Source: JACVRW01 sp963835705 | Lineage (GTDB): Bacteria > Actinomycetota > Thermoleophilia > Solirubrobacterales > Thermoleophilaceae | Length of the DNA stretch: 64,000 bases | Assembly: GCA_963835705.1 (NCBI GenBank) | Contig: CAWIGR010000011.1 | Span: 62,001-126,000 of the forward strand | Reading direction: 5' to 3' | Part shown: positions 8,020 to 17,066 of the stretch, piece by piece | Position numbering within the stretch: the stretch's first letter is position 1 | Layout of the letters: the number at the start of each line of letters is the position of its first letter | The notes under the pieces: generated by a model | Database searches by the model: none | What the model was told of the DNA's origin: nothing | The model's input: the letters and a program-made list of their open reading frames with translations, nothing else | Position numbers and translations under genes: made by a program

Positions 8020-8709
8020 TTAGCTTCCTTCTCGGCCGATTCCACCGTGGCTCATCAGGGAACGGAGCCTCCCCCGAAACACCTTCAGTGTCGGATAGTC
8101 CAAGACGACCAGGTCGCCTGCTTTAGGCTGGGTCTTGCCGACGGCTCGGAGGCGGTTTGCCGCGAGCACGTCGACGCGCCGGGCGCCGTGCGCGTAAGCG
8201 TTTCTGACGACCGCGACTTCAACTGCGCCGGCAACGCCCTCGTTGAGCGAGTCCCACGTCGAACTGGTCGTGGCGAGCAGCCGCGTGCCCCAATCCTCGA
8301 TTCCGCCGAAGTCACGCGCGTCGCCGCGGAGGCGCTCGGCTGCGGCGGTCTCCGCGAGCGCGTAGCTGTGTATCAGCACCGAGGCGAAGAGCGTCTCTTC
8401 GTCGCGTACCGCGGCCAGATGCTGCGTCAGGGCGACCTTGTAGATGCCGTGCGTCGTTGCGGCCGAGAGCCTGACGTCCTCCGCCGAACGCAGTTCGAGC
8501 GACGCCCAGAGGTTGCGCTCTCGGGCGAAGGCGAGGCGCGCACTCTCAAGAAAACGGGTCAGGCGTCCCCACTCGCTCCAAATCGCAGCCACTCCGGGGC
8601 TGTCATGTACGGCCGAGGGCGCGGCGGCGACCGGCTTCACACCTTGCCCATCGGCCAGCGTTGGGCATCCCTTTACCACCACGGATCGCGATGCTGACCG
8701 CGAGGCCAT
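8020..8709 (-). CDS. HEPN-domain protein (candidate RNase)
   Basis: The C-terminal two thirds reads as a real helical protein, with LIHSYALAETAAAERL followed by EVAVVRNAYAHGARRV. The RNAYAH segment is an Rx4H motif, the catalytic signature of HEPN ribonucleases found in toxin and defence proteins (family knowledge). About 229 residues from the ATG at 8709; the frame stays open upstream to 9003, but that part is low-complexity and overlaps the SnoaL gene, so the exact start is uncertain. No antitoxin-like partner is adjacent. Confidence 0.6.
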   Translation of the reverse strand: MASRSASRSVVVKGCPTLADGQGVKPVAAAPSAVHDSPGVAAIWSEWGRLTRFLESARLAFARERNLWASLELRSAEDVRLSAATTHGIYKVALTQHLAAVRDEETLFASVLIHSYALAETAAAERLRGDARDFGGIEDWGTRLLATTSSTWDSLNEGVAGAVEVAVVRNAYAHGARRVDVLAANRLRAVGKTQPKAGDLVVLDYPTLKVFRGRLRSLMSHGGIGREGS

Positions 8710-8941
8710 GGCCTGCAAGGAGCACGCCGCGCCCGAGTGTCGCTTCGCGCGAATCGGAGCGGTCCTGCTGTTTCGTGCCATCAACCTCTGCCGCGAGGTG
8801 GTGGCGTCGACGCTGGCGAGGTCGCCGCGGCAAGCGCTGTTTTCTTCGGGCTGCGACCGGCGGCTGGCTGTGGCTGCATTTGCACGTGCCGCGGCAATGA
8901 GCCAGCATCGGCTACCCGAGCCCCGGACGGAGGAGAAGCAG

Positions 8942-9286
8942 GTGGCACGTACACCGCAGGAGGTCTTCCAGCACCACGCGGAGGCGCTCGGTGCTGAGGA
9001 CATCGATGCGATCGTCAGTGACTATGCCGATGACGCGATCTTCATCACCCCGGAGGGCGTGATCCGCGGTAAGGATGGGGTGCGCGGGGCGTTCGAGAAG
9101 CTGACCTCGGAGCTGCCGGGCGCCAGTTGGGAGCTTCCGACGCAGCTCTACGAGGACGACATCCTGTTGCTCGAGTGGAAGGCGACGTCTTCGGAGTCGA
9201 AGGTCGAGGACGGGATCGACACGTTCGTCTTCTCCGACGGGCTGATCCGCGTCCAGACCCTCCGCTACACCCTGCAGCGCACATGA
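8942..9286 (+). CDS. SnoaL/ketosteroid-isomerase-like small protein
   Basis: A 114-residue NTF2-fold protein of the YybH/SnoaL type: VFQHHAEALGAEDIDAIVSD, then DDAIFITPEGVIRGKDGVR. The GTG at 8942 is preferred because GGAGGAG sits 8-13 bases upstream; an in-frame ATG at 8897 would add 15 residues. These small cone-shaped proteins can be isomerases, hydrolases or ligand binders, and nothing here indicates which. Stands alone. Confidence 0.75.
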   Translation: MARTPQEVFQHHAEALGAEDIDAIVSDYADDAIFITPEGVIRGKDGVRGAFEKLTSELPGASWELPTQLYEDDILLLEWKATSSESKVEDGIDTFVFSDGLIRVQTLRYTLQRT

Positions 9287-9391
9287 GATAGCTCTCCGCA
9301 AGTCCGGTCGTGCGTCGGCGCTCGCACGGACCCGTTGACACGACCTGGCGGGAGGCGTTCAATGCGACTGGGCTCGAACGGAGGAGGACCC

Positions 9392-9559
9392 ATGCACATC
9401 AGACCGCGCTTCGTGGAGCGTCGACGCCAGCAGCGTCGGGAACTCAGAGAGGCGAAACGCCGTCACGAGATGGAGAAGCAGGCCGCGCGACGGACGGCGC
9501 TCCGAAGCCGCGACGAGCACACCGGCGGCTACGGAGATCCAACCTATCCCGGTCCCTGA
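9392..9559 (+). CDS. Small basic protein, unknown function
   Basis: A 55-residue product starting MHIRPRFVERRRQQRRELRE, very rich in Arg, Gln and Glu and probably one long charged helix. A strong GGAGGA precedes the ATG by 4 bases, favouring real translation. It sits in the gap between SnoaL and the convergent GST-like gene. No family recognised. Confidence 0.5.
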   Translation: MHIRPRFVERRRQQRRELREAKRRHEMEKQAARRTALRSRDEHTGGYGDPTYPGP

Positions 9560-9563
9560 GGGC

Positions 9564-10160
9564 TCAGGCGTCGATCGGCACGTGGCCCGGCTGCTCGGCC
9601 ACGCGGTCGAGCCAAGCGCCGATGGCGGGATACCGCGTCAGGTCGAACCCGCCCTCGCCCGCCACGTGGGTGTAGGCGTAGAGCGAGACGTCGGCGATCG
9701 TGAAGCGCTCGCCGACAAGGAACGCGCGGCCGGAGAGGTGGCCTTCCATCGCGTCGAGCGCCTTGTAGCCCGCGCGCCGCTTTGCCTCGACCTCCGCGTC
9801 CGCGGGAGGGGCGCCCGAGTAGGCGACCCAGAAGCGCACCACGGCGATGTTCGGCTCGTGGCTGTACTGCTCGAAGAACAGCCACTGGAGCACCTGGGCG
9901 CGCTCATATGGATCGCCGGGCAGGTACGGCGTCCCTTCTGCGAAGTGGAAGAGGATCGCGCCCGACTCCGCCAGCGGACGGCCGTCGTCGAGCATCAGGG
10001 TCGGCACCCGCAGCGCCGGGTTGAGGTCCCCGAGCAGCTCCGCGCGGTTCGAGCGGTCCACCACGTCCACCTCGCGCCGCTCGTACTCCACGCCGAGGTG
10101 GGCGAACAGCAGCCGCACCTTGTAACAGTTGCCGGAGACCTGGGAGTTGTAGAGCAGCAC
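9564..10160 (-). CDS. Glutathione S-transferase-like protein
   Basis: About 198 residues with the two GST parts: a thioredoxin-fold N-terminus (LYNSQVSGNCYKVRLLFAHL, then the cis-Pro and ESGAILFHFA glutathione-binding signature) and a helical C-terminal domain (LVGERFTIADVSLYAYTHVA). The Ser/Cys near the N-terminus would be the catalytic residue. The proposed start is the GTG at 10160; no ATG or strong ribosome binding site is seen. Because many actinobacteria lack glutathione, the thiol substrate may be different (inference). Divergent from dnaE. Confidence 0.8.
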   Translation of the reverse strand: MLLYNSQVSGNCYKVRLLFAHLGVEYERREVDVVDRSNRAELLGDLNPALRVPTLMLDDGRPLAESGAILFHFAEGTPYLPGDPYERAQVLQWLFFEQYSHEPNIAVVRFWVAYSGAPPADAEVEAKRRAGYKALDAMEGHLSGRAFLVGERFTIADVSLYAYTHVAGEGGFDLTRYPAIGAWLDRVAEQPGHVPIDA

Positions 10161-10250
10161 CGCCGTAGTTTCGCCGGATTCCGCATCTAGCGGTTTCTCG
10201 GCGCCGGCCCGGCCGAGTCGTCGGACCCCGGACGTATTCTCAGGACTCCG

Positions 10251-13200
10251 GTGAGCTTCGCCCATCTCCACGTCCACTCCGAGTACTCGGTGCTCGACGG
10301 CGCCTGCCGCATCGACGCCCTGGCGGAGCGAGCCGCAGCCTTCGGGCAGCCCGCGCTGGGGCTCACCGACCACGGCGTGATGAACGGCGCCGTCGAGCAC
10401 TACAAGGCGTGCCGCAAGCACGGCATCAAGCCCGTGCTCGGCCTCGAGGCCTACTTCGTGGACGACCGCAGGACCGAGGCCGTGAGGTACGAGCGCAACC
10501 ACCTGACGCTGCTCGCGGGAACCGACGAGGGCTTTCGCAACCTCGTCAAGCTGAGCTCCGCGGGGTTCCTCGAGGGCTACAAGCGGGGCAAGGCGAACGT
10601 CGACCTCGAGCTGCTGTCGCGCTACGCGGGCGGCGTGATCGCCCTGACCGGCTGCCTCCAGTCGCGCTTCTGCCGGCGTCTGGTCGACGACACCGCGTCG
10701 GAGGCCCGGGCGCATGTGGACCAGCTGCTTCAGGTGTTCGGCGCGGACAACGTCTACTTCGAGGTCCAGAAGAACGGCGTCGCCGCGCAGGACAAGGCGA
10801 ACGAGGGAATCGTGCGGGTGGCGCGCGAGGTGGGCAGGCCGCTCGTCGCCACGGGGGACGTGCACTACCTGCGCCGCGAGGACCACGACAACCACAGGGC
10901 GCTGCTGTGCGTGCAGACCAAGAGCACGCTCGACGCGCCGAAGCTGTCGTTCGACACGAACGAGTTCTATTTGAAGGACTCGGCCGAGATGGCTCGGGCC
11001 TTCGCCGAGTGGCCCGAGTCGATCGCGACGTCGCTCGAGATCGCAGAGCGCTGCGAGGTCGAGATCGAGCTGGGGAAGATGCTGATCCCGAGCTTCCCGA
11101 CACCCGGCGACGAGCCGGACGCGAGCTACCTGCGGCGGCTGGCGAACGAGGGGCTGCGGGCGCGCTACGGAGACCCCGCGCCGGCCGAGGCGGTCGAGCG
11201 GCTCGAGATGGAGCTGGAAGTGATCGAGAAGATGGGCTTCTCGGCCTACTTCCTGATCGTCTGGGACTTCGTGAAGTACGCGAAGGACAGCGGCATCTCG
11301 GTCGGCCCGGGGCGCGGCTCGGCGGCCGGATCGCTCGTCTCGTACTGCCTCGACATCACGGAGGTCGACCCGCTCGCCTACGGGCTGCTGTTCGAGCGCT
11401 TCCTCAACCCGGAGCGCGTCTCGATGCCCGACATCGACATCGACTTCTCGGTGAAGGGCCGCGCCCGGGTGATGCGCTACGTCGAGGACAAGTACGGCAA
11501 GGACTCGGTGGCGCAGATCGTCACGTTCGGCAAGATGCTGCCGCGCAACGCCACGCGCGACGCCGCGCGGGTACTCGGGCTCGACTACGGCGCGGGGGAC
11601 AGGCTCGCCAAGCTGATCCCCGAGCCGGTGATGGGCCGCTCGCTCTCCTTCGAGAAGTACCTCGAGCAGGAGCCCGACCTGCGCCGCGCCTACGACACCG
11701 AGCCCGAGGCGCGCTCGATCATCGACACCGCCAGGGGCCTCGAGGGCATCGTCCGCAACGCGGGCATCCACGCGGCCGCGGTGGTGATCGCCGACCGGCC
11801 GCTCACGGACATCGTGCCGGTGCAGCTGATGGAGGACCGCGGCGTGGCCGGGACGAACGGCGAGCGTGCCTACAAGGTCGTCACGCAGTACTCGATGAAG
11901 CCGATCGAGGAGATCGGCCTGCTCAAGATGGACTTCCTCGGCCTGCGCAACCTCGACGTGATCGAGGACTGCCTGGCGATCATCGAGGAGTCCACGGGCG
12001 AGCGGCCCGACATGGCGACCCTGCCGCTCGACGACCCGCCCACCTACGAGATGATGGCCCGCGGGGACTCGATCGGCGTGTTCCAGTTCGAGTCCGAGGG
12101 CATGCGCGAGGCGCTCAGGAAGGTGCGGCCGACGGAGTTCGAGGACCTGGTCGCCCTGAACGCGCTCTACCGGCCGGGCGCCATGCGCCACATCGACACC
12201 TACGCGCGCAACAAGCGCAACCCCGACGCCATCTCCTACATCGACGAGCGCCTGCGGCCGATCACCGAGGCGACCTACGGGGTGATCCTCTACCAGGAGC
12301 AGTCGATGCAGATCGCCAAGTCGGTTGCCGGCTTCTCGGGCGCGGAGGCGGACGACCTCCGCAAGGCGATCGGCAAGAAGAACCGCGAGGCGATGGCGGC
12401 GCTGCGCGAGCGCTTCTTCGAGGGCGCGCGCGCGACCGGCACGGCCGAGAGCGTCATCAGCGAGCTCTGGGCCGTGAACGAGGCGGCCGCTGACTACTCG
12501 TTCAACCGGCTCCCACGCCGCCTGTTACGGGCTGGTGGGCTACCGCACGGCCTGGCTCAAGGCCAACTACCCGGCCGAGTACATGGCCGCGCTGATCTCC
12601 TCGGTCATGTCCACCAAGGACAAGGTGCCGTTCTTCGTGGCCCAGTGCGAGGACATGGGGATCGAGGTGCTGCCGCCCGACGTGAACATGTCGGGGCACG
12701 ACTTCAAGGTCGTGGAGGGCAACATCCGCTTCGGGCTCGACGCCGTGAAGGGCCTCGGCCACCAGGCGGTCGAGGCGATCGTGCGCGAGCGCGAGAAGGA
12801 GGGCCCGTTCACCTCGATCTGGGACTTCTGCCGCCGGGTGGACTGCCAGTCGGTGAACAAGCGCTGCGTCGAGTCGCTCGTCAAGTGCGGGGCGATGGAC
12901 TCGCTGCCCGGCACCCGGCGCGGCCAGTTCGAGGTGCTCCAGCAGGCCCAGGCCGCCGGCGTGCAGGCCCAGCAGGACGCCCAGCTCGGGCAGGGCTCGT
13001 TCTTCGACTTCGGCGACTCGAGCCCGGGCGCGCTGGCGCACCACGACCCGCCGGTTCCCGCGCTGCCCGACGAGCGCAAGCAGCTGAACGAGTGGGAGAA
13101 GGAGACGCTCGGGCTGTTCCTGTCGAGCCACCCGCTCAAGGAGGTGCGGCAGGCCCTGCGGGCGAAGGTCGAGTGCGGGGTCGCCGACCTGGCGGGCAAG

Positions 13201-13725
13201 AAGGACGGCGAGTGGGTCACCGTCGGCGGCATGATCGCCGAGTGCAAGCGGATCCGCACCAAGAAGGGCGACCCGATGATGTTCGCCACGCTCGACGACC
13301 TCGAGGGCCAGGTGGAGCTGCTCGTCTTCAACTCCTCCTACGCCGCGAATGCCGACAAGGTGGACCTCGACAAGATCGTGATCGTGCGCGGGCGCGTTGA
13401 CCACAAGGAGGCGGGGGAGACCAAGCTCGTCGCCCAGGAGGTCACGCCGTTCGAGCCGAGCGAGGAGGAGATCCGCCTGGCCGCGGAGCAGGCGGTCGTG
13501 GAGGCAGTCGTGCGGCGCCTCACGCTCGAGGTGTCGCCCGGCGTGTCCGGCGGCTTCCTCGAAGACCTGAAGGAGGTCGTGGGACACCACCCGGGCGACC
13601 ACGAGCTCCTGCTGACCGTCGGACAGCGGCGCCTCGTGCTGGGACCCGAGTTCAGGGTGTCCGCATCGAGCGCCTGCCGCTCGGAGCTGTCCGGCCTGCA
13701 GGGCGCCGCGCGCGTCGTCGCCTGA
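10251..13725 (+). CDS. dnaE: DNA polymerase III alpha subunit DnaE1 (one-base frameshift)
   Basis: The replicative polymerase: N-terminal PHP domain (FAHLHVHSEYSVLDG), polymerase core with the catalytic MPDIDIDFS loop, tandem HhH and a C-terminal OB fold (GEWVTVGGMIAECKRI). After FNR at codon 12507-12509 one extra C (12510) shifts the frame; the correct continuation SHAACYGLVGYRTAWLKANY runs from 12511 to 13725. With that base removed the product is about 1157 residues, the normal DnaE1 length. As dnaE is essential, an assembly error is likely. GTG start, with TATTCT at 10235-10240. The break lies 12 bases after the site where DnaE inteins insert. Confidence 0.93.
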
Positions 13726-13741
13726 GACAGGTCATCTCTCC

Positions 13742-13747
13742 TACACT
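13742..13747 (+). promoter_or_regulatory. TACACT -10 element, leaderless-type spacing
   Basis: TACACT is followed by 6 bases and the GTG at 13754. This spacing puts transcription start at or next to the start codon, and no ribosome binding site is present. Confidence 0.5.
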
Positions 13748-13753
13748 GACCGC

Positions 13754-14153
13754 GTGGCGCCCCTCCAGACACGCACCGCGGCCGAGCTTCACGAGTGCCG
13801 CCAGTGCTGTTCCTTCTGCGATCGGGTCGTCCATCCCTCCGGCTGCATCTCGTCGGGCTGCCAGTACCTCTACCTCTATGACGACGAGGACACGGGCCGC
13901 CGCTTCATGGGCTGCATGAACAAGGTGTTCCGCGGCGAGATCGACGTCGAGATGTTCGAGCAGGCCGAGCGGACGCGGCACGGCTTCGGCGGCGTGAAGA
14001 TGACCGGCGTGCCGCTGCCCCAGTGCCGCGCCAGCGTGGAGCGCGCCTACGACGGCTACACCGAGGCCTTCGACTGCGTGAACCCGGGCTTCTTCCGCAA
14101 GCCCACGTCGGACGACGCCGAACGCGGCTTTCGACCTGCGCGACAACCTCTAG
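13754..14153 (+). CDS. Cysteine-rich conserved protein, probable one-base frameshift near the end
   Basis: About 132 residues with a dense Cys cluster at the N-terminus (HECRQCCSFCDRVVHPSGC, then SGCQYLYLY) and further Cys later (GCMNKV, PQCRAS, FDCVNPGFF), suggesting metal or Fe-S binding. The frame continues to 14641 through the antisense DUF1707 gene, which is not credible. Removing one G near 14126 gives the ending ERAFDLRDNL and a TAG at 14151-14153, exactly abutting the convergent gene's stop; this is the probable true end. Function not known. Confidence 0.6.
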
Positions 14154-14603
14154 AGGGCGCTCAGCAGCGCCGCGATAGCGGCGAAGGGCATCAGGCTGAG
14201 CAGTGTGCCGGCGATGCCGAGCGCCTCGCCGGCAGCGGCCGTGCCCCCGCCTCCGGAGCGGCGCGCCGCCCGCCCGAGCGCCCAGGCGGTGATCGCCATC
14301 GGCAGCGTGAAGAAGAAGAGGAAGCCGAACGAGAAGAAGAAGAGGCAGAGGGTCACGATGCCGAGCACAAGCGGGGCGGTGCCCGAACGGCTCTTCGCCG
14401 GACGCGCAGGTGCCAGGCGGCGTCGCGGGTGCGACGGGCAGGGCGCGCAGCGCCTGCCAGAGGTCGGCGGCAAAGCGGGCGCGGCAGGCCTCACCAACCC
14501 GCTGCTCGAACTCATCCGCCGTCAGGCGCCCGGAAAGCCAGTGCCCGCGCAGCAGGCCGACCGTGTACTCACGTTCGTGGTCCGATACGAGGAGCGCAGA
14601 CAC
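14150..14603 (-). CDS. DUF1707-type membrane protein, frameshifted
   Basis: The first frame from ATG 14603 gives the DUF1707 signature: LLVSDHEREYTVGLLRGHW, then GRLTADEFEQRV and AADLWQALRALP. A second frame ends the product with two membrane helices (LVLGIVTLCLFFFSFGFLFF and the LPMAITAWALGRAARR region), as in DUF1707-DUF4190 proteins. The frame change lies between about 14385 and 14440 and equals one inserted base. Corrected length is about 150 residues. DUF1707 is a short helical domain common in actinobacteria; its role is unknown. Stops overlap with the Cys-rich gene on the other strand. Confidence 0.7.
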
Positions 14604-14627
14604 CTGCCCCGATGTTAATGCCCGTGC

Positions 14628-14633
14628 TACGGT
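14628..14633 (+). promoter_or_regulatory. TACGGT -10 element of the BTAD gene
   Basis: The string GCTACGGTCGGTGTGACTT contains TACGGT, 30 bases before the ATG at 14664. The same TACGGTCGG element occurs at identical spacing before the kinase pseudogene (17031) and again before the first receptor kinase (18318), so the three promoters look related. Confidence 0.5.
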
Positions 14634-14663
14634 CGGTGTGACTTCGCTGCATCACAACGGCGT

Positions 14664-16289
14664 ATGGACTTCCGGCTCCTTGGCCCCCTGGAGGTGTGCG
14701 AGCAGGACCGCGGGCTCGCGCTCGGCGGGGTTAAGCAACGCTCGCTGCTGGCCGTGCTGCTCCTTCAGGCGAACGAAGTCGTCTCGACCGACCGCCTGAT
14801 CGACCAGTTGTGGGGCGCCACTCCGCCCGCGACGGCCTCGAAGGGCATCCAGGTCCATGTGTCGAGGCTCCGCAAGACGCTGGGCGAGGGGCGCCTGGAC
14901 ACCAGCGCTCCGGGCTACGTCCTCCGCGTCGCGCCTGCGGAGCTCGACCTGGCGCGCTTCGAGCAGCTTGCGGCCGAGGCGAGGAGGATTCCGCCCGACG
15001 GCGCGGCGCGCAAGCTACGCGAGGCGCTCTCGCTCTGGCGCGGCCCGGCGCTTTCGGACCTGGCCTACGAGCCGTTCGCCCAGGTCGAGATCGCTCGGCT
15101 CGAGGAGATGCGCCTGGCCGTCCTGGAGCAGCGGATCGAGGCCGATCTTGCTCTCGGGCGTCACGCCGAGCTGATCGCCGAGCTCGAGAGGCTCGTCAGC
15201 CGCCACCCACTCAGGGAGCGACTGCGTGGCCAGCTGATGCTGGCGCTCTACCGCTCGGCACGGCAGGCCGAGGCGCTCGACGCCTACCGCGCGGCTCGGC
15301 ACAAGCTCTCGGAGGAGCTGGGACTCGAGCCGAGCGAGGAGCTGAGGCGCTTGGAGGAGGCGATCCTGCGCCAGGACCCTGCGCTCGAGTTGGCAGGCCA
15401 GGAGGACCAGGCGCGGCGCGGGCACGAGGGGGCCCCGTCCGACGGCGCCCGGCCGGCCGCGCCAGTGCTCGACCGAGCGCTCCTAGTCGCGCCCCGGGCG
15501 CTGTCTGGCCTCGACGCCCTGCTTCGTCTCGCCGACCCGCTCGCGGGTTCAAAGCCCGCACGCGAGCTGATCGTCGCCGGCGTGGTGCCCGCCACCGAGC
15601 TCCACAGCGCGACGGCCGCCCTCGCTGCGCGCCGCGACGAGCTTCTCGCCGCCGGCCGGGTCGCCCGCATCGCCGCCTTCTCGTCGCCCAGCCGCGGCGA
15701 GGACGTCGCGCGCCTGGCGGCCCAGGAGAACGTCGATCTTCTGCTCATGGACGCCGGCCCGTCTCCGCTGGACGGTGACGCCGCCCTCGTCCTCGAGCAG
15801 GCGCCGTGCGACGTCGCCCTGCTCGTGGACAGCGGCGGCTCGCTGCGCGACGGTCCGGTGCTGGTCCCGTTCGGCGCGGGCGCGCACGACTGGGCGGCAC
15901 TCGAGCTGGGCGCCTGGGTCGCGCGCGCGGTCGACGCTCCGCTCCGGCTGATCGGGGCGGCCGACCGCAAGGAGCGCGGGCGCGACGCCAGCCGCCTGCT
16001 TGCCGACGCGTCGCTGATCGTCCAGCGCACTGCGGGGATCCTCGCCGAGCCGTACCTGGCGAACCCCGGCCGACGCGGGATCGCCGCCGTGGCCGAGGGC
16101 GCCGGGCTGCTGGTGGTAGGGCTCTCCGACCGCTGGCGCAAGGAGGGGCTCGGCCGCGCGCGCAGCGAGCTCGCGGCCGCTCCACCCGCGCCCACGGTGT
16201 TCGTCCGGCGCGGGACCCGGCCCGGGGGCCTTGCCCCGGGCGAGACCCGCACCCGCTTCGGGTGGTCGCTGACCGGGGTGAGGGCGTGA
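14664..16289 (+). CDS. SARP/BTAD transcriptional regulator fused to tandem USP-like domains
   Basis: A 541-residue protein. Residues 1-95 form an OmpR-type winged helix (MDFRLLGPLEVCEQDRGLAL, LIDQLWG, IQVHVSRLRKTLG). Residues 96-245 form the BTAD helical repeat region (LRERLRGQLMLALYRSARQA, then LSEELGLEPSEELRRLEEAI). After a charged linker, residues 270-520 look like two universal-stress-protein or antiporter-tail folds (LIVAGVVPATEL; GLLVVGLSDRWRKEGLG), ending in PGGLAPGETRTRFGW. The winged helix plus BTAD marks an activator of the SARP family, which binds short direct repeats; the C-terminal domains probably sense a ligand. It heads the receptor kinase locus and carries the same promoter element as the kinase genes. 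Confidence 0.85.
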   Translation: MDFRLLGPLEVCEQDRGLALGGVKQRSLLAVLLLQANEVVSTDRLIDQLWGATPPATASKGIQVHVSRLRKTLGEGRLDTSAPGYVLRVAPAELDLARFEQLAAEARRIPPDGAARKLREALSLWRGPALSDLAYEPFAQVEIARLEEMRLAVLEQRIEADLALGRHAELIAELERLVSRHPLRERLRGQLMLALYRSARQAEALDAYRAARHKLSEELGLEPSEELRRLEEAILRQDPALELAGQEDQARRGHEGAPSDGARPAAPVLDRALLVAPRALSGLDALLRLADPLAGSKPARELIVAGVVPATELHSATAALAARRDELLAAGRVARIAAFSSPSRGEDVARLAAQENVDLLLMDAGPSPLDGDAALVLEQAPCDVALLVDSGGSLRDGPVLVPFGAGAHDWAALELGAWVARAVDAPLRLIGAADRKERGRDASRLLADASLIVQRTAGILAEPYLANPGRRGIAAVAEGAGLLVVGLSDRWRKEGLGRARSELAAAPPAPTVFVRRGTRPGGLAPGETRTRFGWSLTGVRA

Positions 16290-16372
16290 TCGCGGTCTCT
16301 CGCATCGAGGACGGCGATCTCCGCTTCGAGACGGCGATCACGCCGCCCGCCGAGCCGCTCGCGCGCAGGTAA
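16286..16372 (+). pseudogene. Orphan C-terminal tail of a substrate-binding protein
   Basis: The 28-codon frame ending DGDLRFETAITPPAEPLARR aligns along its length with the tail of the pseudogene at 17560-17646 (GKPRVHAVITPPAELVGRR). In both cases the stop is followed within about 20 bases by the same GTTTACCGGCTGTTACCG string and then a paralogous small exported gene. This is best read as the remains of a deleted ligand-binding protein gene, left when the BTAD gene came to lie next to it. GTG overlaps the BTAD stop. Confidence 0.6.
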
Positions 16373-16384
16373 CCGGCAGGGCGT

Positions 16385-16400
16385 TTACCGGCTGTTACCG
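16385..16400 (+). promoter_or_regulatory. TTACCG direct repeat upstream of the first small exported gene
   Basis: TTACCG-GCTG-TTACCG: two copies one helical turn apart (10-base period), 83 bases before the ATG at 16484. The same 16 bases recur at 17659-17674 before the paralogous gene. SARP-type regulators bind direct repeats at about one-turn spacing, so this is a candidate site for the adjacent BTAD protein (inference). Confidence 0.5.
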
Positions 16401-16483
16401 CGCGACACCTTGCGCTGCAACCCACCGGCCCGAAGGTTGTCGCGTCCCGGCCGCACAGGGCGGCCACCGAACAGGAGGCCACA

Positions 16484-16945
16484 ATGTTTCGACGCAACAC
16501 CATCCTCACCACCGCGGCCCTGATGACGGCGTTCGCGGCGCCGGCGTCCGCAGCGCCCTGGGAGGACATGCACTCGCCGGTCGCGCAGGACGCCGCCAAC
16601 GACGCGGAGCCATACGTGCTCGAGCGCGGCTACGGCTCGCCCGACGCGGCCGACGCTGCGCGCGATGTGCCTGCCGTGACGCATGCGGGCCCCGGCCCCT
16701 ACACCGACTCGCAGCGCAAGCTGGTCGAGTCGCCCGAGGTGCAGCAGATGGTGCACCGCACCGCCGGCGAGATCAGCGCGAGCTCCCCGGTCGTCACGGT
16801 CAGCGCGCCCTCCGGCGGCTTCGACTGGGGCGATGCCGGCATCGGCGCGGCCGGGATGGTGGCGCTGTTCAGCATCGCCGCCGGGTCGGCCCTGCTCCTG
16901 GCGAGCCGCAGGCGCCGGGACGGATTTGGGGTGGCGGCTCACTGA
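16484..16945 (+). CDS. Small exported protein with C-terminal membrane anchor (copy 1)
   Basis: A 153-residue protein with a signal peptide (MFRRNTILTTAALMTAFAAP, cleavage near ASA-APW), an acidic extracytoplasmic region, then a C-terminal helix (GIGAAGMVALFSIAAGSALL) and a basic stop-transfer tail (RRRR). It should be anchored in the membrane with most of its mass outside. AGGAGG precedes the ATG by 5 bases. It is paralogous to 17759-18223: the segment PYTDSQRKLVESPEVQQM and everything after it is nearly the same. Function unknown; its placement suggests a partner or target of the nearby receptors. Confidence 0.8.
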   Translation: MFRRNTILTTAALMTAFAAPASAAPWEDMHSPVAQDAANDAEPYVLERGYGSPDAADAARDVPAVTHAGPGPYTDSQRKLVESPEVQQMVHRTAGEISASSPVVTVSAPSGGFDWGDAGIGAAGMVALFSIAAGSALLLASRRRRDGFGVAAH

Positions 16946-16973
16946 TCAGGCCGCTCGCTGAATCCTGTCGATA

Positions 16974-17002
16974 CGAGGGGCGGCGCCGAGCGCCGCCCCT
17001 CG
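16974..17002 (+). terminator. Intrinsic terminator hairpin after small exported copy 1
   Basis: Perfect 13-bp stem CGAGGGGCGGCGC with a 3-nt loop, followed by TCATCTTT. A closely similar hairpin follows the second copy at 18260-18288, so it is part of the duplicated segment. Confidence 0.8.
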
Positions 17003-17030
17003 TCATCTTTCCAGTCCCCGATTCGGGTGA

Positions 17031-17036
17031 TACGGT
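17031..17036 (+). promoter_or_regulatory. TACGGT -10 element of the kinase pseudogene
   Basis: GGTGATACGGTCGG, with TACGGT 30 bases before the ATG at 17067. GGTGATACGGTCGG is repeated exactly before the intact receptor kinase at 18313-18326. Confidence 0.5.
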
Positions 17037-17066
17037 CGGTTTGGACTCGCCCCCGCGGAGCGCAGG

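Noticed and set aside
9564..12191. Extension of the GST-like frame far into dnaE
   Set aside because: The added 680 residues are antisense to dnaE and unlike any protein; the GST fold begins at about 10160.
13754..14641. Long single-frame product of 295 residues continuing after the Cys-rich protein
   Set aside because: The last 160 residues are low-complexity, lie antisense to the DUF1707 gene, and a one-base correction gives a natural end exactly at the convergent stop.
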